DNA of 28,980 nt from JAZKBN01 sp040388605 (GTDB taxonomy: Bacteria > Bacteroidota > Bacteroidia > Cytophagales > Flexibacteraceae). Position numbers and translations under genes: made by a program. Under the pieces are notes generated by a model. That model searched no databases. It worked only from the letters and a program-made list of their open reading frames with translations, and was not told the DNA's origin. The stretch spans positions 1 to 28,980 of the forward strand of contig JAZKBN010000048.1 in the NCBI GenBank assembly GCA_040388605.1, read 5' to 3'. Shown piece after piece: positions 8,845-17,114 of the stretch (the first letter of the stretch is position 1; each line of letters begins with the position of its first letter).

Positions 8845-10425
8845 TTACAATGGAATATTTCCGTGTTTTTTCTTTGGCAGCACGGCAACTTTATTCTCCA
8901 GCATTGCAAAAGCCCTGATAAGCTTCTGCCTTGTTTGTTCAGGAAGTATAACTTCATCAACATATCCGCGAAAGGCTGCCCTGTAAGGGTTGGCAAATTT
9001 GCGGGTATAGTCATCTACTTTCTCCTGCAGCTTTGCCTCGGGGTCTTCGGCTTCAGCTATTTCGCGTTTGAATATAATTTCAGCAGCCCCCTTAGCACCC
9101 ATAACGGCAATTTCGGCATTAGGCCATGCAAAATTCATATCTGCGCCTATGTGCTTGCTGTTCATAACGTCGTAAGCGCCACCGTAAGCCTTGCGTGTAA
9201 TCACAGTTATACGCGGTACAGTGGCTTCGCTGAAGGCATAGAGCAGCTTTGCGCCGTTGGTAATAATGGCACGCCATTCCTGGTCAGTGCCGGGAAGGAA
9301 GCCGGGCACATCTTCGAGCACAAGCAATGGGATATTAAAGCAATCGCAAAAACGAACAAAGCGTGCTGCTTTGGTACTTGAATTAATATCGAGCACACCG
9401 GCCAGTACGGCAGGCTGGTTGCCAACTATACCAATGCTGCGACCTGCCAGGCGGGCAAAGCCGACAATAATGTTCTCAGCAAAATTCTTATGCACTTCGA
9501 AGAAGCTGCCTTCGTCCACTATTTCCGCAATAACCTCACCCATATCGTAGGGTTGGTTAGGGCTGTCGGGCACTATGTTGTTTAATACAGGTCTCTTTTC
9601 ATCGCCGGGCGAATAGGGCAGGCGGGCCGGTGTATCTTCGCAGTTTTGTGGTATGTAGCTGAAAAGTCGGCGCAACATGCGTATGCATTCCACATCGTTA
9701 GGTGCTGTAAAATGCGTTACACCGCTTTTTGTGCTGTGGGTAGATGCCCCGCCGAGCTCTTCTGCCGTAACAGCCTCATGGGTAACGGTTTTTACAACAT
9801 TCGGCCCGGTTACAAACATATAGCCGGTGTTTTCAACCATCATGATAAAATCTGTAATGGCCGGTGAGTAAACCGCTCCGCCCGCACACGGACCCATTAT
9901 GGCCGAAATTTGAGGTATTACCCCGCTGGCAAGCGTGTTACGGTAAAAAATATCGGCATATCCGGCAAGACTAACAACACCTTCCTGAATCCGGGCTCCC
10001 CCGCTGTCGTTGAGGCCTATAACCGGTGCCCCGTTCTTCATAGCCAGGTCCATTATTTTCACAATTTTCTCGGCATGGGTTTCACTCAGCGCACCGCCGA
10101 AAACAGTGAAATCCTGTGAAAAAACATAAACCAGGCGTCCTTCAATGGTTCCGTAGCCTGTAACCACACCGTCGCCGAGATAATGCTCTTTATCAAGCCC
10201 AAAATCTTTGGACCGGTGCATAACAAACCTGCCAATTTCTTCAAAGCTGTCTTCATCGAGCAGCAGGTCAACACGCTCACGGGCTGTGAGCTTGCTTTTT
10301 TTATGTTGGGCTTCAATGCGTTTTTCACCGCCGCCGAGCATGGCTTCGGCGTTTTTCTTACGCAGGTTTTCTAATGCCGCCTGGCGCGGGCTAAGGGCTT
10401 TTTCAGGGGAGGTATTTTGCTCCAT
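8845..10425 (-). CDS. pccB: Acyl-CoA carboxylase beta subunit (propionyl-CoA carboxylase type)
   Basis: A 526-aa biotin-dependent carboxyltransferase that moves CO2 from carboxybiotin to an acyl-CoA, most likely propionyl-CoA to give methylmalonyl-CoA. The N-terminal half-domain has GLNDSGGARIQEG (137-149) and the oxyanion-hole segment GPCAGGAVYSPA (178-189). The C-terminal half has VPGFLPGTDQE and RKAYGGAYDVM. The Asp in GGAYDVM matches the residue linked to short-chain acyl-CoA specificity in Streptomyces PccB. The ending KKHGNIPL is typical of PccB and also of methylmalonyl-CoA decarboxylase alpha (MmdA), which cannot be excluded. The biotin carboxylase/BCCP partner is not in this window. 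A GTAAATTGC motif lies about 26 bp before the start. Confidence 0.93.
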   Translation of the reverse strand: MEQNTSPEKALSPRQAALENLRKKNAEAMLGGGEKRIEAQHKKSKLTARERVDLLLDEDSFEEIGRFVMHRSKDFGLDKEHYLGDGVVTGYGTIEGRLVYVFSQDFTVFGGALSETHAEKIVKIMDLAMKNGAPVIGLNDSGGARIQEGVVSLAGYADIFYRNTLASGVIPQISAIMGPCAGGAVYSPAITDFIMMVENTGYMFVTGPNVVKTVTHEAVTAEELGGASTHSTKSGVTHFTAPNDVECIRMLRRLFSYIPQNCEDTPARLPYSPGDEKRPVLNNIVPDSPNQPYDMGEVIAEIVDEGSFFEVHKNFAENIIVGFARLAGRSIGIVGNQPAVLAGVLDINSSTKAARFVRFCDCFNIPLLVLEDVPGFLPGTDQEWRAIITNGAKLLYAFSEATVPRITVITRKAYGGAYDVMNSKHIGADMNFAWPNAEIAVMGAKGAAEIIFKREIAEAEDPEAKLQEKVDDYTRKFANPYRAAFRGYVDEVILPEQTRQKLIRAFAMLENKVAVLPKKKHGNIPL

Positions 10426-10729
10426 GATTGGTTTAAAGGTGTATGGGGCGGCAATTTACCTTGTTATTGGTATAAAAAAACTGCTTTAGGGCATTAAGCT
10501 GATAAATCATTAGGGCATAGGCCGCAGTTTTTATAAACGAAGCTGAAATCTTTTGGGTCAGCTCGTTAACAAGCGGAAAACAGGAAGCGCAGGTTGTTTT
10601 TTTACGAGTATTTACACACGTAATACTTCTTTGGCTTCAGGCGAACTTCAAAGATTAAAAACCCGCTATGACACAAATCAAAACAGGATGCAGGAAAGAA
10701 ATTAAGTAAAATGAAAATTGCAAATCCTT
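10426..10729. other. Gene-free region with a hairpin and a short direct repeat
   Basis: These 304 bp lie between the carboxylase start and the lipoprotein stop. TATAAAAAAACTGC (10471-10484) pairs with GCAGTTTTTATA (10524-10535) with two unpaired A; on the minus strand the T-rich side would be a possible terminator for the lipoprotein gene. Inside the loop TTAGGGCAT occurs twice (10486-10494 and 10510-10518). Just downstream of the carboxylase promoter side, GGTAAATTGCC lies on the minus strand at 10451-10460. I see no coding sequence. Confidence 0.4.
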
Positions 10730-11200
10730 TTACTCAAGCTTTAGCACGTCCTTATCATGGTACGTTTTTCCGCCGCACTTAAAGCTGAAATCAGTATAAG
10801 ATTTTTGGGTACTTTCTTTATTAATAAGCGGTACACAGGCCGAACAGGTCATTTTACTTTCGACAATAGCATAAGAAATATCTCTTATGGTATCAATTCT
10901 ATTGGCAGAACTGATTAAAAATGCATAATTCTTCAGCTCAACATCATTATAGTAGTAAAATATAGCTTTGCTGATAACAATTTTATTTTCTGATGCATTA
11001 TAGTACTGCCTGCTGATTCCCAGGTCCTGGAAACTTACCGGGTCTACTATATAAACATAGTAGTAACCGTTAACAGCCTGTATATTTTGGGTATTAACGG
11101 TAATAACCGGGGAGATTTCATCGTCACATATAGATTTTTCAGGGCAGCAGCCGGCAAATATAAAGGGCAAAATCAAAGCGAATATTAACAGCTTTTTCAT
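10730..11200 (-). CDS. Small predicted lipoprotein
   Basis: A 156-aa lipoprotein of unknown function. I chose the ATG at 11198-11200 rather than an upstream ATG at 11257, because it gives a clean lipoprotein signal: MKKLLIFALILPFIFAGC, with lipobox IFAG-C18. The mature part is mostly beta-strand-like, with further cysteines in SIC, TCSAC and KCGG segments that could form disulfides. No known domain is recognised. It follows the threonine dehydrogenase gene by about 100 bp on the same strand but need not share its transcript. It should sit on a membrane facing the periplasm or the surface. Confidence 0.72.
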   Translation of the reverse strand: MKKLLIFALILPFIFAGCCPEKSICDDEISPVITVNTQNIQAVNGYYYVYIVDPVSFQDLGISRQYYNASENKIVISKAIFYYYNDVELKNYAFLISSANRIDTIRDISYAIVESKMTCSACVPLINKESTQKSYTDFSFKCGGKTYHDKDVLKLE

Positions 11201-11299
11201 TGTATTACATAAATGGTTAAGGGCATTTAGGCAGCTGTAAAAATCAGCGCCTAACACCGCAAATTATAAAATAATATTGAAAATAATTAAAGCCCTGAC

Positions 11300-12265
11300 T
11301 CAGGCTTTTAAAGGCAAAAGCTCGGCAAGGTTCGCAAGCATATCTACAGTCATAGCATCCAGATTGTAATCCGGTTTCCAGCCCCAATCGGCTCGGGCCA
11401 GGCTGTCGTCAATAGAATCGGGCCAGGAATCGGCAATTTGCTGCCTGAAATCAGGTGCATAGCCAATTTTAAAACCGGGCATGTTAGCCTGTATGGATGC
11501 AGCAATTTCGGCAGGTGTAAAGCTGAAGCCGGCTATGTTATAGGCGCTGCGAATGCTGAGCTTCGAGGCATCAGCATCCATGAGGTCAAAGGTTGCCTTC
11601 AACGTATCGGGCATATACATCATGGGCATACGCGAATCAGGGCCAAGGTAGCAGGTGTATTTACCTTCAGTTAACGCATGACGGTATATATCTATTGCAT
11701 AGTCGGTGGTACCGCCGCCGGGCATGGCTTTATAGCTGACTATACCGGGATAGCGCAGGCTGCGCACATCGAGCCCGTATTTACGGAAATACCATTCGCA
11801 AAGATGCTCACCGGCCAGCTTAGTAATGCCGTAAATGGTAGCAGGGTCGGCGGCAGTGAACTGCGGGGTGGCAATGCCGGGAGTATGCGGCCCGAAAACA
11901 GCAATGCTGCTTGGGAAGAAAACCTTGCTGACTGCAGGGCGAACACGGCAGGCTTCCAGTACGTTCAGCAAGCCGTCCATGTTCACATGCCAGGCCAGCT
12001 GGGGGTTCTTTTCACCGGTTACGCTTAGCAGGGCCGCCAGGTGATAGACTTGGCTTATTTTGTACTTATCTAATATTTCTCCTAATGTTTTGGCATCGGT
12101 TACATTCAGCGAAACATAAGGTCCCGCTTCATGCAGCTCAGGGTTTGCAGGCCCGAGGTCTGCGGCAATTACTTGGTCAACGCCATGCCTGAGCCTTAAG
12201 GAAGCAGTAATTTCAGTGCCAAGCTGGCCCTCTGAGCCAATAACCAGGAAGTTTTCTGTATGCAT
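11300..12265 (-). CDS. tdh: SDR-type L-threonine 3-dehydrogenase
   Basis: A 321-aa NAD-dependent short-chain dehydrogenase of the extended (epimerase-like) type, most like the L-threonine dehydrogenases of Flavobacterium/Cytophaga. It would oxidise threonine to 2-amino-3-oxobutyrate, which a glycine C-acetyltransferase (not in this window) splits to glycine and acetyl-CoA. Visible features are the Rossmann loop GSEGQLG (10-16), the NAD-contact HLAALLS near 75-81, catalytic Y145 and K149 in YGITK, and the family-typical RYPGIVSYKAMPGGGTTDYA (171-190) and MYMPDT. Another sugar-nucleotide epimerase is less likely because the substrate loop matches TDH so well. A perfect hairpin lies just upstream of the start (12279-12296). 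Confidence 0.88.
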   Translation of the reverse strand: MHTENFLVIGSEGQLGTEITASLRLRHGVDQVIAADLGPANPELHEAGPYVSLNVTDAKTLGEILDKYKISQVYHLAALLSVTGEKNPQLAWHVNMDGLLNVLEACRVRPAVSKVFFPSSIAVFGPHTPGIATPQFTAADPATIYGITKLAGEHLCEWYFRKYGLDVRSLRYPGIVSYKAMPGGGTTDYAIDIYRHALTEGKYTCYLGPDSRMPMMYMPDTLKATFDLMDADASKLSIRSAYNIAGFSFTPAEIAASIQANMPGFKIGYAPDFRQQIADSWPDSIDDSLARADWGWKPDYNLDAMTVDMLANLAELLPLKA

Positions 12266-12278
12266 TATGAAGATGAAT

Positions 12279-12296
12279 CTGTTGCAGACGCAACAG
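12279..12296 (-). promoter_or_regulatory. Perfect inverted repeat upstream of threonine dehydrogenase
   Basis: CTGTTGC and GCAACAG form 7-bp arms around AGAC, ending 14 bp before the ATG of the minus-strand gene. It could be an operator for a dimeric regulator or a leader hairpin affecting translation; no T tract follows it. Confidence 0.4.
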
Positions 12297-12535
12297 GTGA
12301 GTATCCCCCCGATATTAATTTTCCTAATGCTGCCTTATTGGCCCCGGGGCATTAAGGCAAGCCTCTGCGGAAAGAAAGGCTATTTAGATGTTTTAAAGAT
12401 TATTACCAAACATTGCCCTGAAAACAGTAAATTGCGACCTTAAATTAAATAATTCTGCATAGCAAAGTGCCGATAAAGGCCCGAATGATTAAAATATCAG
12501 GCGGTCTGTTTTTTCGGTATTGCACAAAATAAAGA

Positions 12536-15193
12536 ATGGATACTCAGGAGCCCCTGGAAGAACAGGAACGCAGTAATATTATTCCCATTTACATAGAAGA
12601 GGAAATGCGCACCGCGTATATAGACTATTCTATGTCGGTTATCGTAAGCCGGGCCCTGCCCGATGTGCGCGACGGCCTGAAGCCGGTTCACCGCCGGGTG
12701 CTGTTCGGCATGGAAGGCCTGGGAATGCAATACAATAAGTCATATAAGAAATCGGCACGTCTGGTTGGCGAAGTGTTGGGTAAGTACCACCCGCACGGCG
12801 ACTCATCGGTATATGAAGCAATGGTACGTATGGCCCAGCCCTGGAGCCTGCGCTATATGCTTGTTGACGGCCAGGGTAACTTCGGCTCTATTGACGGCGA
12901 CTCACCGGCAGCTATGCGTTACACTGAAGCCCGCCTTCGCCGCATAGCCGACGAAATGCTGGCCGACCTGCACAAGGAAACCGTAGACTGGCAGCCTAAC
13001 TTCGATGACAGCCTGGAAGAACCTACCGTGCTCCCGGCTAAAATACCTAACCTGCTTATAAACGGCACCACAGGTATTGCCGTAGGTATGGCCACCAATA
13101 TGGCCCCGCACAACCTTACCGAGATCTGCAACGGCATTATTGCCTATATTGAAGATAACGACATTACTATTCCGGGCCTGATGCAATTCGTAAAGGGGCC
13201 TGATTTCCCTACGTATGCCACCATACACGGCTACCAGGGCATAAAAAATGCACTTGAAACCGGCCGGGGACGCATAGTAATGCGCAGCAATTTCAAGTAT
13301 GAAACCAGTAAATCAGGTAAGGAGCAAATCGTATTTTACGACATTCCTTACATGGTTAACAAGGCTTCCATGATTGAAAAAATCGGGGGCCTGATTAACG
13401 ATAAGCTGATTGAAGGTATCAGCGATATACGTGATGAATCTGACCGCGACGGCATCCGCATTGTATTTGACCTAAAGCGCGACGCCAATTCACAGATTGT
13501 GCTGAACAACCTGTATAAGCAAACAGCCCTGCAGTCTTCTTTCAGCGTGAACAACGTGGTGCTTGTAAAAGGGCGCCCCATGATGCTTAACCTGAAAGAC
13601 CAGATTAAGTATTTTGTTGAGCACCGCCACGAGGTTATTGTTCGCCGCACCAAATATGAGCTGCGCGAAGCTGAAAAGCGTGCGCACATCTTAGAAGGCT
13701 TATTAATTGCCCTTGATCACCTGGATGAGGTAATAGCCCTCATACGCGGCAGCCGCGATGCTGAAATAGCCCGCAACGGCCTTATTGAACGTTTCGGACT
13801 CAGCGAGATACAGGCAAAAGCCATTCTTGAAATGCGCCTGCAACGCCTTACCGGCCTGGAGCGCGAAAAAATTCAGAACGAATACAACGAGCTGCAGATT
13901 ACCATTGCCGATTTGAAAGATATTCTTGCGAACGAGCCCCGCCGCATGGAAATCATTAAAACCGAAACCCTCGATATTCGTGACAGGTACGGCGATGAGC
14001 GCCGCACCCAGATTGTTCACGCTGCCGACGACCTTGGCATTGAGGACATGATTGAAGATGAAGATATGGTAATCACCATATCGCACGAGGGCTATATTAA
14101 GCGTACATCACTTACAGAATACCGTACACAGGGCCGCGGAGGCGTAGGCTCACGCGGTGTTGCCACCAAGCAGGACGATTTTACAGAGCACCTCTTCGTG
14201 GCATCCATGCACAATTACCTGCTTATATTTACCGACAGCGGGCGTGTGTTCTGGGAGAAAGTATATGCCCTGCCTGAAGGCAGCAAAACAAGCAAAGGCC
14301 GCCCTATCCAGAACGTAATTAATGTTGATAAAGACGATAAGATTCGCGCCATTATCAACACCAAGAACCTGAGCGATGCCGACTACATTAATAACCACTA
14401 TTTAATAATGTGCACCGTAAAGGGCGTTATTAAAAAGACTACGCTTGAGGCTTACAGCCGTCCGCGCCAGGGTGGTATTAATGCCATAACCATTAACGAA
14501 GGCGACCGCCTGCTTGATGTGCGCCTTACCGACGGCAATTGCCAGGTTATGCTTGCCAAGCGCAGCGGACGTATAGTTCGCTTTAACGAGCAGGATGTAA
14601 GGCCAATGGGCCGTACCGCTGCCGGTGTGCGCGGCGTTACCCTTGAATCTGATACCGATTCTGTAATAGGCATGGTATGCCTGAAAGAAGACGGCGAAGA
14701 AGATTTACTCGTAGTATCTGAACGCGGCTACGGCAAGCGCAGCAAAATTGAAGAGTACCGTTTCAGCTCGCGCGGCGCTAAAGGTGTTAAAGCCCTGAAC
14801 GTAACTGAAAAAACCGGGCAGCTGGTTGCCATTATGGACGTAACCAACCGCGATGATCTCATGATTATAAACAAATCAGGGGTGGTAATTCGTATGGGCG
14901 TAAACAGCCTGCCGCTTATTGGCAGGGCTACCCAGGGCGTTCGCCTGATTAAGCTGAATGAGAAAGACGAAATTTCTTCAGTAGCTAAAATTGAAATGGT
15001 GGCTGAAGAAATTAACGAAGCGGAACTTGACCCGACAGCAGCTGCTATTGCCGAAGCCGGTGAGTTTGAAATTCTTACCGACGATGGTTCTGAAGGAGCG
15101 GATGACGATGCTGACGACTTGGCACCCGATGATGACGCAGACACAGATGCTGCGGAAACTGACGCTGACGACGAACCGGCAGGAGAAGAATAA
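12536..15193 (+). CDS. gyrA: DNA gyrase subunit A
   Basis: An 885-aa GyrA, the breakage-reunion subunit of gyrase that introduces negative supercoils with GyrB. The winged-helix and tower domains (about 15-525) carry the catalytic Y129 in AMRYTEARL. The quinolone region reads HPHGDSSVYE, with S90 and E94 at the positions of E. coli S83 and D87, so no classical resistance change is seen. The beta-pinwheel C-terminal domain follows at about 530-825. Its GyrA-box is QGRGGVG (532-538), with Val where the canonical box has a basic residue. The last 50 residues are a very acidic tail (about 838-885). ParC is less likely given length and box. The start ATG is at 12536. Confidence 0.97.
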   Translation: MDTQEPLEEQERSNIIPIYIEEEMRTAYIDYSMSVIVSRALPDVRDGLKPVHRRVLFGMEGLGMQYNKSYKKSARLVGEVLGKYHPHGDSSVYEAMVRMAQPWSLRYMLVDGQGNFGSIDGDSPAAMRYTEARLRRIADEMLADLHKETVDWQPNFDDSLEEPTVLPAKIPNLLINGTTGIAVGMATNMAPHNLTEICNGIIAYIEDNDITIPGLMQFVKGPDFPTYATIHGYQGIKNALETGRGRIVMRSNFKYETSKSGKEQIVFYDIPYMVNKASMIEKIGGLINDKLIEGISDIRDESDRDGIRIVFDLKRDANSQIVLNNLYKQTALQSSFSVNNVVLVKGRPMMLNLKDQIKYFVEHRHEVIVRRTKYELREAEKRAHILEGLLIALDHLDEVIALIRGSRDAEIARNGLIERFGLSEIQAKAILEMRLQRLTGLEREKIQNEYNELQITIADLKDILANEPRRMEIIKTETLDIRDRYGDERRTQIVHAADDLGIEDMIEDEDMVITISHEGYIKRTSLTEYRTQGRGGVGSRGVATKQDDFTEHLFVASMHNYLLIFTDSGRVFWEKVYALPEGSKTSKGRPIQNVINVDKDDKIRAIINTKNLSDADYINNHYLIMCTVKGVIKKTTLEAYSRPRQGGINAITINEGDRLLDVRLTDGNCQVMLAKRSGRIVRFNEQDVRPMGRTAAGVRGVTLESDTDSVIGMVCLKEDGEEDLLVVSERGYGKRSKIEEYRFSSRGAKGVKALNVTEKTGQLVAIMDVTNRDDLMIINKSGVVIRMGVNSLPLIGRATQGVRLIKLNEKDEISSVAKIEMVAEEINEAELDPTAAAIAEAGEFEILTDDGSEGADDDADDLAPDDDADTDAAETDADDEPAGEE

Positions 15194-15215
15194 TATAAAT
15201 TAAGCTGCCGAACAG

Positions 15216-15241
15216 GGAGTTTCCGGCCATCCGGGGACTCC
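15216..15241 (+). terminator. Hairpin downstream of gyrA
   Basis: GGAGTTTCCGG (15216-15226) pairs with CCGGGGACTCC (15231-15241) over 11 bp, two of them G-T, around a CCAT loop. No T tract follows, so it may be a terminator of a weaker kind or a transcript-end stabiliser. Confidence 0.45.
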
Positions 15242-15292
15242 ATGTTGGTATGCAGTACCATAAGTAATTTATACTTGTTGCGGAAAAATGCG

Positions 15293-15322
15293 TTGTAAAG
15301 CATAACCTCACCAATAATTTTG
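15293..15322 (+). promoter_or_regulatory. Bacteroidota-type promoter for the TPR protein
   Basis: TTG (15293-15295), a 19-base spacer and TAATTTTG (15315-15322) match the TTG-N19-21-TAnnTTTG consensus of the Bacteroidota primary sigma factor. It would start transcription near 15329, about 58 bases before the ATG. Confidence 0.6.
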
Positions 15323-15386
15323 GTTACTTGCAGTGCTTTGCGGAAATTTTCCGGCACTTACCACTTAAAGCTGTTCTTACGCTACT

Positions 15387-16592
15387 ATGAAATTCAGACT
15401 GCTCACCCTTTTGTTTCTCGGCGCCGGTCTCAGCCTGCAGGCACAAAACGACCTGGATCTGACCAACGCCATCCTGAACTACAGGAGCGGCCTTTACGAT
15501 AAGGCCAAAGTTGATATAGACAAGGCCATTCTGAAAGAAAAGGTATATACAAAGCCAAAAGGCCACTATAACCGTGGTCTTATTTATGAGCGCTGCCTGC
15601 TTTCAACAATACCCTACATGAAAGCCGCCGTTGGCGACAGCGGGGCCTTAATTACATACCGGTCTTACAAAAAAGCCATAGAGCTTGATGCACCCGACGG
15701 TGAATTTACCAAGGGCGCAAAAAAAGAAATGGATAATGCTTTCCTGCTCCTGCTTGACCAGGGCGGAACGCTGTATAACGAAAAGAATTTCCCGAAGGCT
15801 TATACGCACTACGTATTAGCTGCCGAAGCCAAGCCAAAAGATACCACTGCCCTGCGTAATGCGCTCTTAACAGCCAAAGAAATATCGGGCAACGGACCGG
15901 AAGTTGTTAAAAGCCTTGACCGTATTCGCGCCTCTGGCTTTGCAGTAGCTTCTGATTACCAGATTGCGCTCTATTACCTGGAGAACGATCCGGAAAGCAA
16001 AGATAAAAACGATGCAGCCCTGGCCTCAATACTTGAGCAGGGTCGTACAGCCTTCCCTAACGATAAGTTCTTTATTAACCGCGAACTTATGTCGGCACAA
16101 AAATCAGGCAATACCGGTGAGCTGAAAAAGAAGCTTTCCAAAGCAATGATGGCCGATGCTACAAACCCCATGTACCCGCTGGTATTGGGTAACCTGTACA
16201 TGACAGAGGCAACCAATAACAGCAAAGTAAAGAAAACCTCCAGGCTGTTGCAGGATTCTGCTTTAACCTACTTTGTAATATCGGTTAAAAGAGATTCAAA
16301 CGCATTTGACCCTAACTACAATGCCGGTGCAATTTATTACAACCGTGCAAAAGACGTTACCGATTCGGCCAACTCATTGCCGCTTAATGCACCAAAAGTT
16401 AAGAAAGATAAGCTGGACGCCAAGGCAAACACTTATCTGAACCAGGCCCTGCCCTATTTCGAGCGTGCACACCGCATTGATAAGAAAGACGAAAGCACCC
16501 TCGATGTACTTGAGCGTGTGTACGCCCGCCTGAAGCGCGATGCCGATATGAATAAAATAACGAAGGAGCGCGAAGCGCTGAACAAAAAATAA
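15387..16592 (+). CDS. Exported tetratricopeptide-repeat protein
   Basis: A 401-aa protein with a signal peptide (1-20, ending LQAQ) and TPR-type helices across most of the mature part: clear units near 23-60 (ILNYRSGLYDKAKVDIDKAI), 110-150 (GTLYNEKNFPKAYTHYVLAAEAKP) and a C-terminal unit near 350-395 (LNQALPYFERAHRIDKKDESTLDVLERVY). No enzymatic domain is seen. It probably acts as a periplasmic scaffold or assembly factor; the partner is unknown. It has its own promoter after gyrA, and its stop lies 6 bp before the next lipoprotein gene, so these two form an operon. Confidence 0.85.
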   Translation: MKFRLLTLLFLGAGLSLQAQNDLDLTNAILNYRSGLYDKAKVDIDKAILKEKVYTKPKGHYNRGLIYERCLLSTIPYMKAAVGDSGALITYRSYKKAIELDAPDGEFTKGAKKEMDNAFLLLLDQGGTLYNEKNFPKAYTHYVLAAEAKPKDTTALRNALLTAKEISGNGPEVVKSLDRIRASGFAVASDYQIALYYLENDPESKDKNDAALASILEQGRTAFPNDKFFINRELMSAQKSGNTGELKKKLSKAMMADATNPMYPLVLGNLYMTEATNNSKVKKTSRLLQDSALTYFVISVKRDSNAFDPNYNAGAIYYNRAKDVTDSANSLPLNAPKVKKDKLDAKANTYLNQALPYFERAHRIDKKDESTLDVLERVYARLKRDADMNKITKEREALNKK

Positions 16593-16598
16593 GACCCT

Positions 16599-16847
16599 AT
16601 GCCCGGGTACCTTAAAGCGGATTCAGGAAAAACAGTGAGTGCTTTGGTCCGCATGGCAGGTATTGTGCTGCTCATGTTATCGGTTTCCGGCTGCTCGCTC
16701 TTCAAGCCGGAACGTTGCCCCATTCCCGGTTGCCACGTACGCATGATTCACATGCACGGCGGAAAGGAATTCCGTGGTGTACCATGGTGGAAAATAAACA
16801 AAAACCCCAAAATTGGCCAGGACTACAAGCCCCAATCGGAGTTTTAA
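16599..16847 (+). CDS. Small lipoprotein with Cys/His-rich mature part
   Basis: An 82-aa predicted lipoprotein, 6 bp after the TPR gene and so co-transcribed. The hydrophobic run MAGIVLLMLSVSGC gives a lipobox VSG-C32. The real start may be M19 rather than M1, since residues 1-18 are an unusual polar extension for a signal peptide. The short mature chain contains C40, C45, H46, H51 and H53 in CPIPGCHVRMIHMH, then an EFRGVPWWKINKNP segment that I recall as conserved in Bacteroidota proteins without known function. The Cys/His spacing could hold a metal ion. The length, lipobox and operon position support it as real. Confidence 0.75.
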   Translation: MPGYLKADSGKTVSALVRMAGIVLLMLSVSGCSLFKPERCPIPGCHVRMIHMHGGKEFRGVPWWKINKNPKIGQDYKPQSEF

Positions 16848-16992
16848 AGCCGGATTGGGAGAAATTCCTGCTTAAGATTGCGTGTTTTCGAATCAATAAA
16901 TCACATTAACAATGCCTGTAATTAAAGCCGTTTCTTTCGCATTAAATTGTTGTAAAGGCTGCTGAACGCGCAGGTCCTGTTAGGAAATATAC

Positions 16993-17043
16993 AATACCTG
17001 CGGCTTTCAGCTACCTGAACAGAACCGCAGGTATTTTTATTTT
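16993..17043 (+). terminator. Strong intrinsic terminator before cystathionine beta-synthase
   Basis: AATACCTGCGG (16993-17003) pairs with CCGCAGGTATT (17025-17035) over 11 bp. The loop contains a smaller TTCAG/CTGAA hairpin (17006-17019). TTTATTTT follows. It probably ends the TPR-lipoprotein operon, 146 bp after its stop. Because it also lies about 70 bp before the next gene, an attenuator role in that gene's leader is possible but unsupported. Confidence 0.8.
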
Positions 17044-17114
17044 ACAGCAGCCGGAACAAGCAGCTCATAATAAATTTAAACCATTAATACACAACTTTAA
17101 AAACTTCCAACGCA

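Noticed and set aside
8842..9381. 179-codon plus-strand ORF
   Set aside because: Antisense to the well-supported carboxylase gene, with no recognisable features.
13346..13700. Minus-strand ORFs inside gyrA
   Set aside because: They overlap conserved gyrase coding sequence and have no features of their own.
14728..15357. 209-codon minus-strand ORF, Ser-rich
   Set aside because: Mostly antisense to the acidic tail and pinwheel of gyrA; the Ser/Ala runs are the complement of the Asp/Ala codons.
16848..17114. Possible riboswitch (for example SAM-type) before cystathionine beta-synthase
   Set aside because: I find no SAM-I or SAM-II core motif; the hairpin with T tract is explained as the terminator of the upstream operon.
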